Source of the DNA: JBCBDX01 sp039822005
GTDB lineage: Bacteria; Pseudomonadota; Alphaproteobacteria; Rhizobiales; Rhizobiaceae
Assembly: GCA_039822005.1 (NCBI GenBank)
Contig: JBCBMZ010000003.1
Location: 248,001-312,000 of the forward strand
Direction of reading: 5' to 3'
DNA: 64,000 nt
The position numbers and the translations under genes were made by a program. This document shows, piece by piece, positions 53,254 through 61,097 of the stretch. The notes under the pieces are model-generated. The model saw nothing but the letters and a program-made list of their open reading frames with translations, searched no databases and was not told the DNA's origin. The first letter of the stretch is position 1; every line of letters begins with the position of its first letter.

Positions 53254-53868
53254 TTAGTTGCGCGACGGAAAAATACCGGTCGTGGCGATACACCAGTAAA
53301 TAGCAAGCACCGGCGAGCGAATGTCGATTGGCTGGTTCGAACCTGCACTGGCGATGGTGTTTAAGTTCATCGGCACCAAGTTGGTAGCGGCGTCTGTAAA
53401 CGCGTTGTCTTCACCAGCGTTGCGCTCGAAGATCGTCGCTCCAACAGGAGAATTGGAAACGTTGGTGCCTTGGCCAACCAGGTTCAACTCGTGATTGTGT
53501 GCTGGAAGGTTGCGCCGCTGCAAAACAACTCTTTCTTGCCCTGACCGCGCACCCCAGCTGTGAAATGAAAGGCCGGGAGACTGGCCGTAGCTAAACACAT
53601 GACGCCCGCGCAAATCCGGCAAGCCGAACGTTGTGCGTCCATCGCCCCCGTAGATAGTGCCGAGCAACGAAAACAGTAACTCGTTACCGGCGATGGCCAA
53701 AAGGTCGCCCCTCGCTTGCGCCCAACCTACTGGACAGAAGTTAAATGCAACGGGCATGACGTCGCCCACATAAGGCTGACTGTCAGCAAAACCAACCGAA
53801 GGCGTCGCAAAAATCGACGCAAATATAGTGGCGGCGCCAACAAGCGCACGCCTAAGCGAATGTAACAT
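53254..53868 (-). CDS. Secreted phage tail-collar-domain protein, copy 1
   Basis: 204 residues from ATG 53866-53868, eight bases after GAGGGGG. The signal peptide ends near SVGFA. Collar domain: NFCPVGWAQARGDLLAIAG, LLGTIYGGDGRTTFGLPDLRGR, NLPAHNHE. C-terminus YWCIATTGIFPSRN. First gene of the collar operon. The variable segment after the His motif is longest here and could carry the specificity. Confidence 0.85.
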   Translation of the reverse strand: MLHSLRRALVGAATIFASIFATPSVGFADSQPYVGDVMPVAFNFCPVGWAQARGDLLAIAGNELLFSLLGTIYGGDGRTTFGLPDLRGRHVFSYGQSPGLSFHSWGARSGQERVVLQRRNLPAHNHELNLVGQGTNVSNSPVGATIFERNAGEDNAFTDAATNLVPMNLNTIASAGSNQPIDIRSPVLAIYWCIATTGIFPSRN

Positions 53869-54227
53869 AAAATGCCCCCTCACCGCACTCGCGGTAATCT
53901 GTTGTTTGAACCCCGATACGCTACGTAAACACAGACCCACCCCACCGGTCTAGCTCTAAAAATAAATATTTTCGCCGAAATAAACATCAATCAAAGTCAT
54001 TTGGATAATAACGCGGGCAGCTTTTTTATTCATCAAAAATTCACAACGCTGCTGACCACTCGACTGTTCAAAGACACCGGGGCTTTTATCCGCTTCCATT
54101 CGCCCACAACAGATTCGCTTCGTTCCGAACATCGCCGAACAGCACCTGGCCGCGCCGCAAAGATGGGTGACGAACACAAAACTTACGTCGCAAGCATGAT
54201 TGCCTCGCTCACAGCGATATGATCTAC
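53869..54227. other. Divergent intergenic region between collar operon and riboswitch
   Basis: About 360 bases without a supported gene. It should hold the minus-strand collar-operon promoter and the plus-strand promoter of the riboswitch transcript. Short frames on both strands (53956-54279 minus, 54001-54222 plus) lack ribosome-binding sites and have no recognisable features. AT-rich around 53950-54060. Confidence 0.5.
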
Positions 54228-54420
54228 ATGGTTTATGGTTTCGCGCGCTGTGAGCTGGCCGCGAATTAAAAGGGAACACGGTGAGGTGTAGCCATCAGGC
54301 GCCAAGTCCGTGACTGCCCCCGCAACTGTTAGCGGTGAGCGACCCCAGCAAGACCACTGAAGTACGAACTTCGGGAAGGTTTGGGAGAGCTTGGACCCGC
54401 AAGTCAGGAGACCTGCCATG
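54228..54420 (+). ncRNA. Cobalamin riboswitch
   Basis: All conserved parts are in order: AATTAAAAGGGAA (54264-54276), GCCCCCGCAACTGTTAGCGG (54316-54335), GACCACTGA (54352-54360), CTTCGGGAAGG (54369-54379) and the B12 box AAGTCAGGAGACCTGCC (54401-54417). It binds adenosylcobalamin and lowers expression of the genes downstream. A CCGGG...CCCGG hairpin just after the B12 box and before an AAAGGAG site could be the expression platform. It precedes the ABC transporter operon on the plus strand. Confidence 0.95.
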
Positions 54421-54467
54421 TCAACGAAACTCAACCCGGGCGGGGTGTCCCGGAAAGGAGCATGGAC

Positions 54468-54596
54468 ATGGAATACCGGTTTGCCCGGACATTGGACGTG
54501 ATTGCCGATCTGCCACCCACCGCTGTGCGGAGGGCACATGGGCCACAAGACAAACAAAACGAATCGAACGTCCGTCTGCACGTCATGTCTATATAA
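54468..54596 (+). CDS. Possible small ORF or leader peptide after the riboswitch
   Basis: 42 codons from ATG 54468 (MEYRFARTLDVIADLPPTAV), seven bases after an excellent AAAGGAG. The sequence is rich in charged residues and not recognised. It lies directly behind the riboswitch expression platform, so it may be the translated element that the riboswitch controls, coupled to the ATPase gene 78 bases further on. It could also be chance. Confidence 0.4.
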   Translation: MEYRFARTLDVIADLPPTAVRRAHGPQDKQNESNVRLHVMSI

Positions 54597-54674
54597 AAAC
54601 ACCGATTGCGAACCGGGTTATGCGCCCATTGAAAACATGCGGACTGACTCAGTGGCATCACAAGAGCCGGTACT

Positions 54675-55460
54675 GTGAGCGCTGTTGGACTGACACTCAA
54701 CGGGGTTGGTTGGTCCACGTCCTGTGGCAAGCTGATCGTTCACCCGCTATCGTTGGATTTGGATGCCGGACGAGTTATGGGCGTGGTCGGCGCAAACGGC
54801 GCGGGCAAATCAACGCTGCTGCGGTTGATATACCGTTATTTCCGGCCAACCAGCGGCTCTGTGTCTATTGACGGTCGAGACATCTGGTCGATGGCTGCAA
54901 AAAAAGTGGCGCGCCGTGTGGCTGCTGTGCTTCAGGAGCAACCAACCGACTTTGCGCTGACCGTCTTTGAAATTGTTGCGCTGGGGCGGACGCCCCATCA
55001 CGGTGCCATGGGTGGTTCCGGGCAACATGATCGCGAGATCATTTTCAACGCACTGCAGACACTCGATCTGCATGATTTCGCCAACCGGCATTTTGGCACC
55101 TTGTCGGGCGGTGAGCGACAGCGCGTGATGGTGGCCCGCGCACTGGCGCAAGAGCCGGGCATTCTCGTCCTTGATGAGCCGACCAACCATCTGGACATCC
55201 GCCATCAGTTGGAAGTGCTGGCACTGATCCGCGACATCGATGTGACGATTGTCATCAGCCTGCATGACCTGAACATGGCCGCTGGCTTTTGTGATGACAT
55301 CCTGTTGCTCAAGCAGGGAAAAAAGCTCGCCTTTGGCGAGCCGGATACCGTCCTCAATGACCAATCGGTTTCTGAAGCATTTGCGGTGCAAGCCCATCGC
55401 GAAACGCTTCAACCAACCAATCGTTCCCACTTCACCTATGCGCTCAAAGGAAGAAATTGA
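54675..55460 (+). CDS. ABC transporter ATPase, BtuD/FecE type
   Basis: 261 residues from a GTG start at 54675. Walker A GANGAGKST, Q-loop LQEQPTDFAL, signature LSGGERQRV, Walker B ILVLDEPTNHLD, H-loop ISLHDLN. This is the FecCD-partner class of ATPases for cobalamin, heme and siderophores. It is the first clear transport gene under the cobalamin riboswitch; the substrate-binding protein starts two bases beyond its stop. Confidence 0.92.
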   Translation: MSAVGLTLNGVGWSTSCGKLIVHPLSLDLDAGRVMGVVGANGAGKSTLLRLIYRYFRPTSGSVSIDGRDIWSMAAKKVARRVAAVLQEQPTDFALTVFEIVALGRTPHHGAMGGSGQHDREIIFNALQTLDLHDFANRHFGTLSGGERQRVMVARALAQEPGILVLDEPTNHLDIRHQLEVLALIRDIDVTIVISLHDLNMAAGFCDDILLLKQGKKLAFGEPDTVLNDQSVSEAFAVQAHRETLQPTNRSHFTYALKGRN

Positions 55461-55461
55461 G

Positions 55462-56406
55462 ATGAAGAAATCAATGATCGGGATCGCCGCCGCTCTTCTA
55501 TTCTCGTCGGCGGCATATGCCGAAACGGTGGTGCAGAGCTGCGGCCGCACCGTCACATTTGACGAACCGCCGTCGGCTGCGATCTCCAACGATGTAAACT
55601 TGACCGAAATGATGCTTGTGCTCGGCCTGACAGACCACATGGTGGGCTATACCGGCATTTCAGGTTGGAAAACGCTCGATGAGGAAATGCGGGCGGGCGT
55701 CGAAGCGCTGCCGGAACTTTCGGAAAAATATCCGACCAAGGAAGTGCTGGTTGGAGCCGATGCCGACTTTTTCTTCGCCGGCTGGAACTACGGCATGAAA
55801 GTAGGTGGTGAGGTGACGCCCGAGACGCTCGAACCATTTGGCGTTCAAGTCTACGAATTGACGGAAAGTTGCATCCACATTGGCGACAAGGCCAAAGCTT
55901 CCATGGATGATATGTACAATGACCTTCTAAATCTCGGTAAAATATTCGACGTGGAAGCCAGGGCGCAGGAACTGGTCGATGGCTATAAGGCCGGGTTGGC
56001 TGCCTTTACCGGTGCACTGGAAAAGGGCGATGCCCCATTGCGCGTCTTCGTCTATGACAGCGGCGAAGATACGCCTTTTACGGCCGGCAAATATGCCATG
56101 CCGACTGCGATGATCGAGGCAGCCGGCGGCGTCAACATATTGGATGATGTCGAGAAAAGCTGGACGACAGTCGGATGGGAGGCAGTTGTGGAACGCAATC
56201 CGGAAGTCATCATTATTGTGAACTATGGCAATGTAACAGCCGAAGAAAAACGCAACTTCATGATGTCGAACGCCGCCTTTGCTGAATTGGATGCGGTCAA
56301 AAACGACAGGTTCGTCGTGCTGGAATATGTCGAGGCGACGCCTGGTCCGCGCAACATCAATGCGATCAAAAAACTAGCCAACGCGTTTTGGGCACCGGGA
56401 AGCTAA
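55462..56406 (+). CDS. Periplasmic substrate-binding protein, BtuF/FecB type
   Basis: 314 residues from ATG 55462 (MKKSMIGIAAALLFSSAAYA signal peptide). Class III binding fold. Cys near the mature N-terminus (VVQSCGRTVTF) and in LTESCIHIG may pair. Other motifs: NDVNLTEMMLVLGLTDHMVGYTG and NPEVIIIVNYG. The riboswitch suggests a corrinoid or cobalt-related ligand, but a siderophore cannot be excluded. No TonB-dependent receptor gene is adjacent. Confidence 0.88.
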   Translation: MKKSMIGIAAALLFSSAAYAETVVQSCGRTVTFDEPPSAAISNDVNLTEMMLVLGLTDHMVGYTGISGWKTLDEEMRAGVEALPELSEKYPTKEVLVGADADFFFAGWNYGMKVGGEVTPETLEPFGVQVYELTESCIHIGDKAKASMDDMYNDLLNLGKIFDVEARAQELVDGYKAGLAAFTGALEKGDAPLRVFVYDSGEDTPFTAGKYAMPTAMIEAAGGVNILDDVEKSWTTVGWEAVVERNPEVIIIVNYGNVTAEEKRNFMMSNAAFAELDAVKNDRFVVLEYVEATPGPRNINAIKKLANAFWAPGS

Positions 56407-56411
56407 AAAAC

Positions 56412-57482
56412 ATGTCAGCGCCATCAAGTGAGACGAGGCACGTGAGAGCATCAACGGTATGGCTTTCGCGCCCCATCGTCGTTTTTGCTTTTGGTGTGCT
56501 TTTGTTGTTGATGTCGCTGACAGTTGCCATTGGTGTCGGAGCAGTTTCCATCCCGGCATCGACGGTTTGGGGCGTGTTGGCCAACAAGATTTCACCGGGC
56601 ATGGTCGAGGAGACCTGGTCCAAAGGTCGTGAAGCGATCGTTTGGGATATTCGTTTCCCCCGCGCCCTGCTCGCCATGATGGTGGGAGCAGGATTGGCGG
56701 TCGTGGGAGCCAGCTTGCAGGCGGTTACACGCAATCCCCTCGCGGACCCCCACCTGCTGGGCATTTCATCAGGAAGCGCGTTTGGTGCGATCCTGGCGCT
56801 GCTCCATGTCGGCATGTTCATCGGTCTGTTAACTGTGCCGCTATTGGCATTCCTCGGGGCTTTGGCAGCTACACTTATTGTCCTTGGCGTTGTGCGAATC
56901 GCCGATGCTACATCTGCAGACCGACTGATTTTGGCCGGTGTCGCGGTGTCATTCATCATCATGTCGCTCGCCAATCTTCTCATCTTTATGGCTGACCCAA
57001 GGGCAACCCATACCGTCGTCTTCTGGATGCTCGGCGGGCTTGGGCTCGCGCAGTGGGCACAGCTTTTCTATCCGTTGGCTGTTTTGGGCCTATGCTTAGC
57101 TTGGCTGTGGTTGAAATCACCACAGCTCAATGCGATGACCGTTGGCGACGAAACGGCAGCCACGCTCGGCATCGCGGTTGCAACGTTTCGGCTACAAACC
57201 TTTGTCGTCGGCGCCATGATCACCGGGGTTATGGTCGCCTTCTCCGGCATTATCGGCTTTGTCGGGCTCATGGTGCCCCATATCGCACGCATGATCGTTG
57301 GAGGCGACTATCGCCGTTTACTCGCGTTCAGCGCACTCTTGGGCGCTAATTTTCTTTTGTGGGCCGACATCATCGCCCGCACCATAATGGCACCGGAAGA
57401 CATGCCGATCGGCATTGTGACGGGTCTCATCGGCGGGCTATTTTTTGTTTGGTTGTTACGCCGGTCGGGAAAACAGTTTTAG
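56412..57482 (+). CDS. FecCD-family ABC transporter permease
   Basis: 356 residues, about ten helices. FPRALLAMMVGAGLAVVGA, QAVTRNPLADPHLLGISSGSA and the C-terminal GFVGLMVPHIARMIVGGDYRRLLA are FecCD/BtuC signatures. ATG 56412 is chosen six bases after the binding-protein stop; a TTG at 56388 would overlap. Completes the riboswitch-controlled importer. Confidence 0.93.
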   Translation: MSAPSSETRHVRASTVWLSRPIVVFAFGVLLLLMSLTVAIGVGAVSIPASTVWGVLANKISPGMVEETWSKGREAIVWDIRFPRALLAMMVGAGLAVVGASLQAVTRNPLADPHLLGISSGSAFGAILALLHVGMFIGLLTVPLLAFLGALAATLIVLGVVRIADATSADRLILAGVAVSFIIMSLANLLIFMADPRATHTVVFWMLGGLGLAQWAQLFYPLAVLGLCLAWLWLKSPQLNAMTVGDETAATLGIAVATFRLQTFVVGAMITGVMVAFSGIIGFVGLMVPHIARMIVGGDYRRLLAFSALLGANFLLWADIIARTIMAPEDMPIGIVTGLIGGLFFVWLLRRSGKQF

Positions 57483-57515
57483 TGATGCCAAACGGGCCTT
57501 GCAGACCCTGAAAAA

Positions 57516-57525
57516 CTTGATCAAG
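57516..57525. repeat. Short palindrome in the gap before the metal cassette
   Basis: CTTGATCAAG, a perfect ten-base palindrome, lies 42 bases before ATG 57567 in the 84-base gap after the permease gene. It could be an operator half-site pair but has no match I recognise. No terminator is visible in this gap, so readthrough from the riboswitch transcript is possible. Confidence 0.25.
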
Positions 57526-57566
57526 CTGTAGCGTCAATTATCTATTTAGTCTGGGTTTTATCTGAA

Positions 57567-58145
57567 ATGGAGCGGTCCAAAACCATAGCTGCAGTCTTCG
57601 CAGCAGTCTCGATGGTGACCGCTGTGCTGGTCTTTTCCACGGGCTCGGGCAATAAGACACAAAGCGCTCTTTTTTCCGCACCCGGGCTTGACCCAATGAC
57701 CGTCAGCCAGGCCCAAGAAGATTTTTGGCGCCTCACACCGGCCTTGTTGCTCGTTGTATATGAGGCTTTTGGAAAAACGCAGGAAAACGCCATCTATGAC
57801 ACTTTGGCCAGCGTGGCGCACGGCGATGCTTTGGAGTATCTGTATCTGCAGCGTGTGGGCGCGATGGTCGGAGGCGGCCTTGAGGAAGCTGATCAAACGA
57901 TCCATGAGATCAAATTGCTCACCACCACGGTTTCACGGAAGACGAACGACTTGAATATTGACGCGTCCTGGCAGGTAATCGGCACAGTCGGCCATGCCGA
58001 ACATATGCATGTGCGCGGCAACACTTACAGCGCGGGCCTCACCGTATCGCCCATCGACGGTGCGTGGCGTATTACCGGTTTCGATCTTCGTGATGTCAGT
58101 CGCGATATGGCGGGCGAGATGTTCCCTGCCCCACAGGAAAATTGA
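57567..58145 (+). CDS. Exported or membrane-anchored protein with HxxHxH motif, unknown
   Basis: 192 residues. One N-terminal hydrophobic segment (about residues 7-27, IAAVFAAVSMVTAVLVFS) is a signal anchor or signal peptide. A predicted periplasmic domain has ILLTT-type helices and ends with GTVGHAEHMHVRGNTYSAGL; the HAEHMH motif may bind metal. The gene abuts an ATPase gene (TGATG overlap). I do not recognise the family. No good ribosome-binding site at ATG 57567; MVTAVLVFS at residue 16 is an alternative start. Confidence 0.7.
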   Translation: MERSKTIAAVFAAVSMVTAVLVFSTGSGNKTQSALFSAPGLDPMTVSQAQEDFWRLTPALLLVVYEAFGKTQENAIYDTLASVAHGDALEYLYLQRVGAMVGGGLEEADQTIHEIKLLTTTVSRKTNDLNIDASWQVIGTVGHAEHMHVRGNTYSAGLTVSPIDGAWRITGFDLRDVSRDMAGEMFPAPQEN

Positions 58146-58813
58146 TGATCAACGTCAACAAACTCTCATTTTCCTATGGTGCCGGCGGTTTTCGCTTAAG
58201 TGTGCCACAGCTTTCCGTGAAACCGCGTGAACATTTGGCGATCGTCGGCCCAAGCGGCAGCGGGAAGACAACGCTGCTCAACCTTGTTGCCGGTATTCTT
58301 TCGCCTGAAAGCGGCCAAATAACCATATCGGACACCGAAATTACCGCGCTTAACGACACTGAGCGTCGGCGGTTCCGCGCGACCAATATAGGTTTTGTGT
58401 TCCAAGACTTTGCGTTGCTAGACTATCTGACCGCCCGGCAAAACATCCTCTATCCGTTTCGCATAACGCCCGCGCTGAAAATTGACGGCGCGGTCCGCGA
58501 CAGGGTCGAAACGCTCGCGAAAGCATGCGGCATTGCGGGCAAATTGGAACGCCATCCGGCAGACCTCAGTCAGGGCGAACAACAGCGCGTCGCCATTTGC
58601 CGCGCGCTCATCACCCGACCCAAACTCATCTTGTCAGATGAAGCGACCGGGAACTTGGACCCGGAAAACAAAATGCGGATTTTGGAGCTCCTTTTTCAAA
58701 AGGCATCTGAGGTCGGCGCTGCCGTCCTGGCAGTCACGCACGATCACGAACTCCTGCCGCACTTCCAGAATGTCGTCGATTTTGCGCAATATCGGGAGAC
58801 CGAACCGGCATGA
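58145..58813 (+). CDS. ABC transporter ATPase, LolD/MacB type
   Basis: 222 residues. Walker A GPSGSGKTT, signature LSQGEQQRV, Walker B LILSDEATGNLD. The D-A-TGNLDP motif is typical of ATPases that work with FtsX-fold permeases (LolD, MacB, FtsE). ATG 58145 overlaps the previous stop; TGA overlaps the start of the permease by four bases. Confidence 0.9.
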   Translation: MINVNKLSFSYGAGGFRLSVPQLSVKPREHLAIVGPSGSGKTTLLNLVAGILSPESGQITISDTEITALNDTERRRFRATNIGFVFQDFALLDYLTARQNILYPFRITPALKIDGAVRDRVETLAKACGIAGKLERHPADLSQGEQQRVAICRALITRPKLILSDEATGNLDPENKMRILELLFQKASEVGAAVLAVTHDHELLPHFQNVVDFAQYRETEPA

Positions 58814-59979
58814 ACGCACTGTTCCTCGCCTTTGCCTATTTGCGCTATTATTGGGGCAGAAGCTTCGTTTTGGTCGCGGTTATCGCCTTGATCATGTTTG
58901 TCCCAGCTGCGACGCAAATCCTGCTTTCAACCAGCGAAAGAAGTCTCGTCTCACGCGGTGCCGATACGCCTCTTCTTCTGGGCAGCCGTGGCTCTCAGCT
59001 CGATCTGACGATGGCTGCGTTGTATTTTTCAAACGAACGGCCGGACCCGGTTGCCATGCGCGAAGTCGAAGCTGTGTGGGACAGCGGCCTAGGCGTTCCG
59101 ATCCCCTTGCACAGCGCTTTTTCCTCCGGTGGATTTCGGATAGTGGGGACGACGCTGGAATATTTCGATTTCCGTGGTCTTTCCATAAAAGAAGGTCGCG
59201 GACTATCGGTGCTCGGCGATGCTGTGATTGGCGCTGACATCGCCCAATCGCTAAGCATCGGCATCGGTGACAATTTGGTTTCAGCCCCTGAAAATCTGTT
59301 TGACCTCGACGGGGTCTATCCGTTGGAGATGCCGGTCGTGGGCGTTTTGGCGCGATCCAACACGCCAGACGACTCAGCGATTTTCGTCGACATCAAAACG
59401 GCGTGGGTGATCCAGGGTATTGGTCACGGCCATGATAATGTCGTCACGGCTGCCGATATCGCCTCCAATAGTGCGGCACTCGCCAATGCTTCAGTCGTCC
59501 AATATCAACGCATTACCGCCGAGAACATCGACAGCTTTCATTTCCACGGCGCGCGCGATGACTTCCCGACGTCGGCGGTGATCGTCGTGCCCAACGACAC
59601 GCGATCAGCCACCATCCTGAAAGGCAGATACCTGGATGCCGAAGGCCCTACCCAGCTCATCGAACCAGCAGGCGTCATTCAAGGGTTGGTCGATCGTATC
59701 TTCCGCGTCAAATCGCTCCTTGATGTCGTGACCGCTATCATTGCAGGGGCCACTTTTGCCGCCATCGGGCTGGCCATTTTCCTGGGGTATCGCTTGCGCG
59801 CACGCGAAGTTTCAACCGCTGTGAAACTGGGGGCCCAGCGCGGTATGGTGTTGCGGCTCTTGGCAACCGAAACCGTTATGCTACTTTCAACCTCCGCTGT
59901 TATTGCGGCAGTCGCCACAGCCTTTTTGTCACAAAATGCCGATGCATGGGTCAGCTACATCATCGCGTTCGGTGCGTAG
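58810..59979 (+). CDS. FtsX/MacB-like ABC permease
   Basis: 389 residues. One N-terminal helix (about 20-42), a periplasmic domain of about 240 residues, then helices near 310-335 (FAAIGLAIFLGYRLRA) and 352-375. AREVSTAVKLGAQRGMVLRLLATE is the FtsX-domain cytoplasmic loop. Only three clear helices, so the fourth is short or missing at the C-terminus. Such permeases usually move lipoproteins or export or transmit force rather than import ions, which makes the metal context notable. Confidence 0.85.
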   Translation: MNALFLAFAYLRYYWGRSFVLVAVIALIMFVPAATQILLSTSERSLVSRGADTPLLLGSRGSQLDLTMAALYFSNERPDPVAMREVEAVWDSGLGVPIPLHSAFSSGGFRIVGTTLEYFDFRGLSIKEGRGLSVLGDAVIGADIAQSLSIGIGDNLVSAPENLFDLDGVYPLEMPVVGVLARSNTPDDSAIFVDIKTAWVIQGIGHGHDNVVTAADIASNSAALANASVVQYQRITAENIDSFHFHGARDDFPTSAVIVVPNDTRSATILKGRYLDAEGPTQLIEPAGVIQGLVDRIFRVKSLLDVVTAIIAGATFAAIGLAIFLGYRLRAREVSTAVKLGAQRGMVLRLLATETVMLLSTSAVIAAVATAFLSQNADAWVSYIIAFGA

Positions 59980-59994
59980 TGATCAGGAGCCAAC

Positions 59995-60765
59995 ATGAAA
60001 CACCAGATGATCGCCGCTTCACTTGCCAGCATATTCGCCACCGCGTCCGCATGGGCGCACTATGGCATGATCATCCCAAACGATCCGATGATAAGCCAGG
60101 GCGACGGACGCAGTGTCTCACTGACCATGTCTTTTTCGCATCCTTTCGAAATGGACGGCATGTGGTTGGAGAAACCGGTTTCCTTCTGGGTAACCCATGA
60201 AGATGAAACGACAGACCTGCTCAGCGGCCTTCGAGATGCAACAATCATGGATGAGCAGGGTTACACGCTTCAATACCCGCTGGAACGTCCAGGCACCTAC
60301 ATTTTCGCCATGGAGCCGCAACCCTATTGGGAGCCGGCAGAAGACGCATTCATCATCCACTACACAAAAACCTATGTGACCGCCTATGGCGATGATGAAG
60401 GCTGGGACACCGAACTGGGCCTGAAGACAGAAATCGTTCCCTTGTCCAAGCCCTTCGGCCTGTGGGAGCACAATGTGTTTCAAGGCATCGTCAAGCTCGA
60501 CGGCAAACCTGTTCCTTATGCCGAAGTCGAAGTTGAATTTTTCAATGAAGATGCGGGCGCAACTGCTCCCGATGAATTGATGATCACGCAAACTGTCAAG
60601 GCCGATGCCGATGGCGTCTTTACCTATGCGCCACCGTCAGATGGTTGGTGGGGCTTTGCCGCGCTGAACACCGCAGACTATACTTTGCCTCAGAATGGCG
60701 AGGACAAAGCAGTTGAACTGGGTGCGGTCATCTGGGTGCATTTTGAAGAATGGACTGGTCAGTGA
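59995..60765 (+). CDS. DUF4198 (NikK-like) periplasmic metal-handling protein
   Basis: 256 residues. A signal peptide ends ASAWA, giving a mature protein that begins HYGMIIPNDPM, followed by VSLTMSFSHPFEMDGM. DUF4198 proteins accompany nickel and cobalt uptake systems. The remaining part is a beta-rich Ig-like fold with GIVKLDGKPVPYAEVEVEFF. AGGAG six bases before ATG 59995. The His at the predicted new N-terminus could bind metal. It overlaps the next gene by 16 bases. Confidence 0.85.
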   Translation: MKHQMIAASLASIFATASAWAHYGMIIPNDPMISQGDGRSVSLTMSFSHPFEMDGMWLEKPVSFWVTHEDETTDLLSGLRDATIMDEQGYTLQYPLERPGTYIFAMEPQPYWEPAEDAFIIHYTKTYVTAYGDDEGWDTELGLKTEIVPLSKPFGLWEHNVFQGIVKLDGKPVPYAEVEVEFFNEDAGATAPDELMITQTVKADADGVFTYAPPSDGWWGFAALNTADYTLPQNGEDKAVELGAVIWVHFEEWTGQ

Positions 60766-61097
60766 TCGGCAAAACTATTCTTGGTGGAGCACTCGCGCTG
60801 GCAACGACCAGTGCGAGTGCGCACCAATTGGCAGTCTTTGCATCGGTTGATTGCGAGACGGTTACCGTTGAAGCCAAATTCTCAAACGGGAAGGTCGCCA
60901 TCGAAGGCGATGTCCGCGTACTGGACGGGAACAATAGCCTTTTGCAGACGCTGCAACTTGGCACCGATGGAAAAGCGACACTGCCATTGAGCAGCGTAGA
61001 TCATTCAGCCGGTCTTGTCATTGAGGTCGACACCGGCAGCCATGAAAACTATTGGATCATCACGCCGGAGGATATTGCGCGAAAATGCGGAAGCTGA
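60750..61097 (+). CDS. Small periplasmic protein, NikL-like
   Basis: 115 residues. A signal peptide ends near TSASA; the mature protein would begin HQLAVFASVDCETVTVEAKF, with SNGKVAIEGDVRVLDGNN as a small beta-sandwich. It resembles the NikL component seen beside DUF4198 proteins. ATG 60750 overlaps the previous gene by 16 bases; a GTG at 60762 would give a four-base GTGA overlap. It also overlaps the metal-binding protein gene by 13 bases. Confidence 0.65.
   Translation: MDWSVIGKTILGGALALATTSASAHQLAVFASVDCETVTVEAKFSNGKVAIEGDVRVLDGNNSLLQTLQLGTDGKATLPLSSVDHSAGLVIEVDTGSHENYWIITPEDIARKCGS

Noticed and set aside
54810..55640. 276-codon minus-strand frame opposite the BtuD-like ATPase
   Set aside because: The plus strand carries all ABC ATPase motifs; the minus frame has none.
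58482..59237. 251-codon frame overlapping the LolD-like ATPase and FtsX-like permease
   Set aside because: Out-of-frame shadow, rich in Ser and Arg with no motifs, while both annotated genes have full family signatures.
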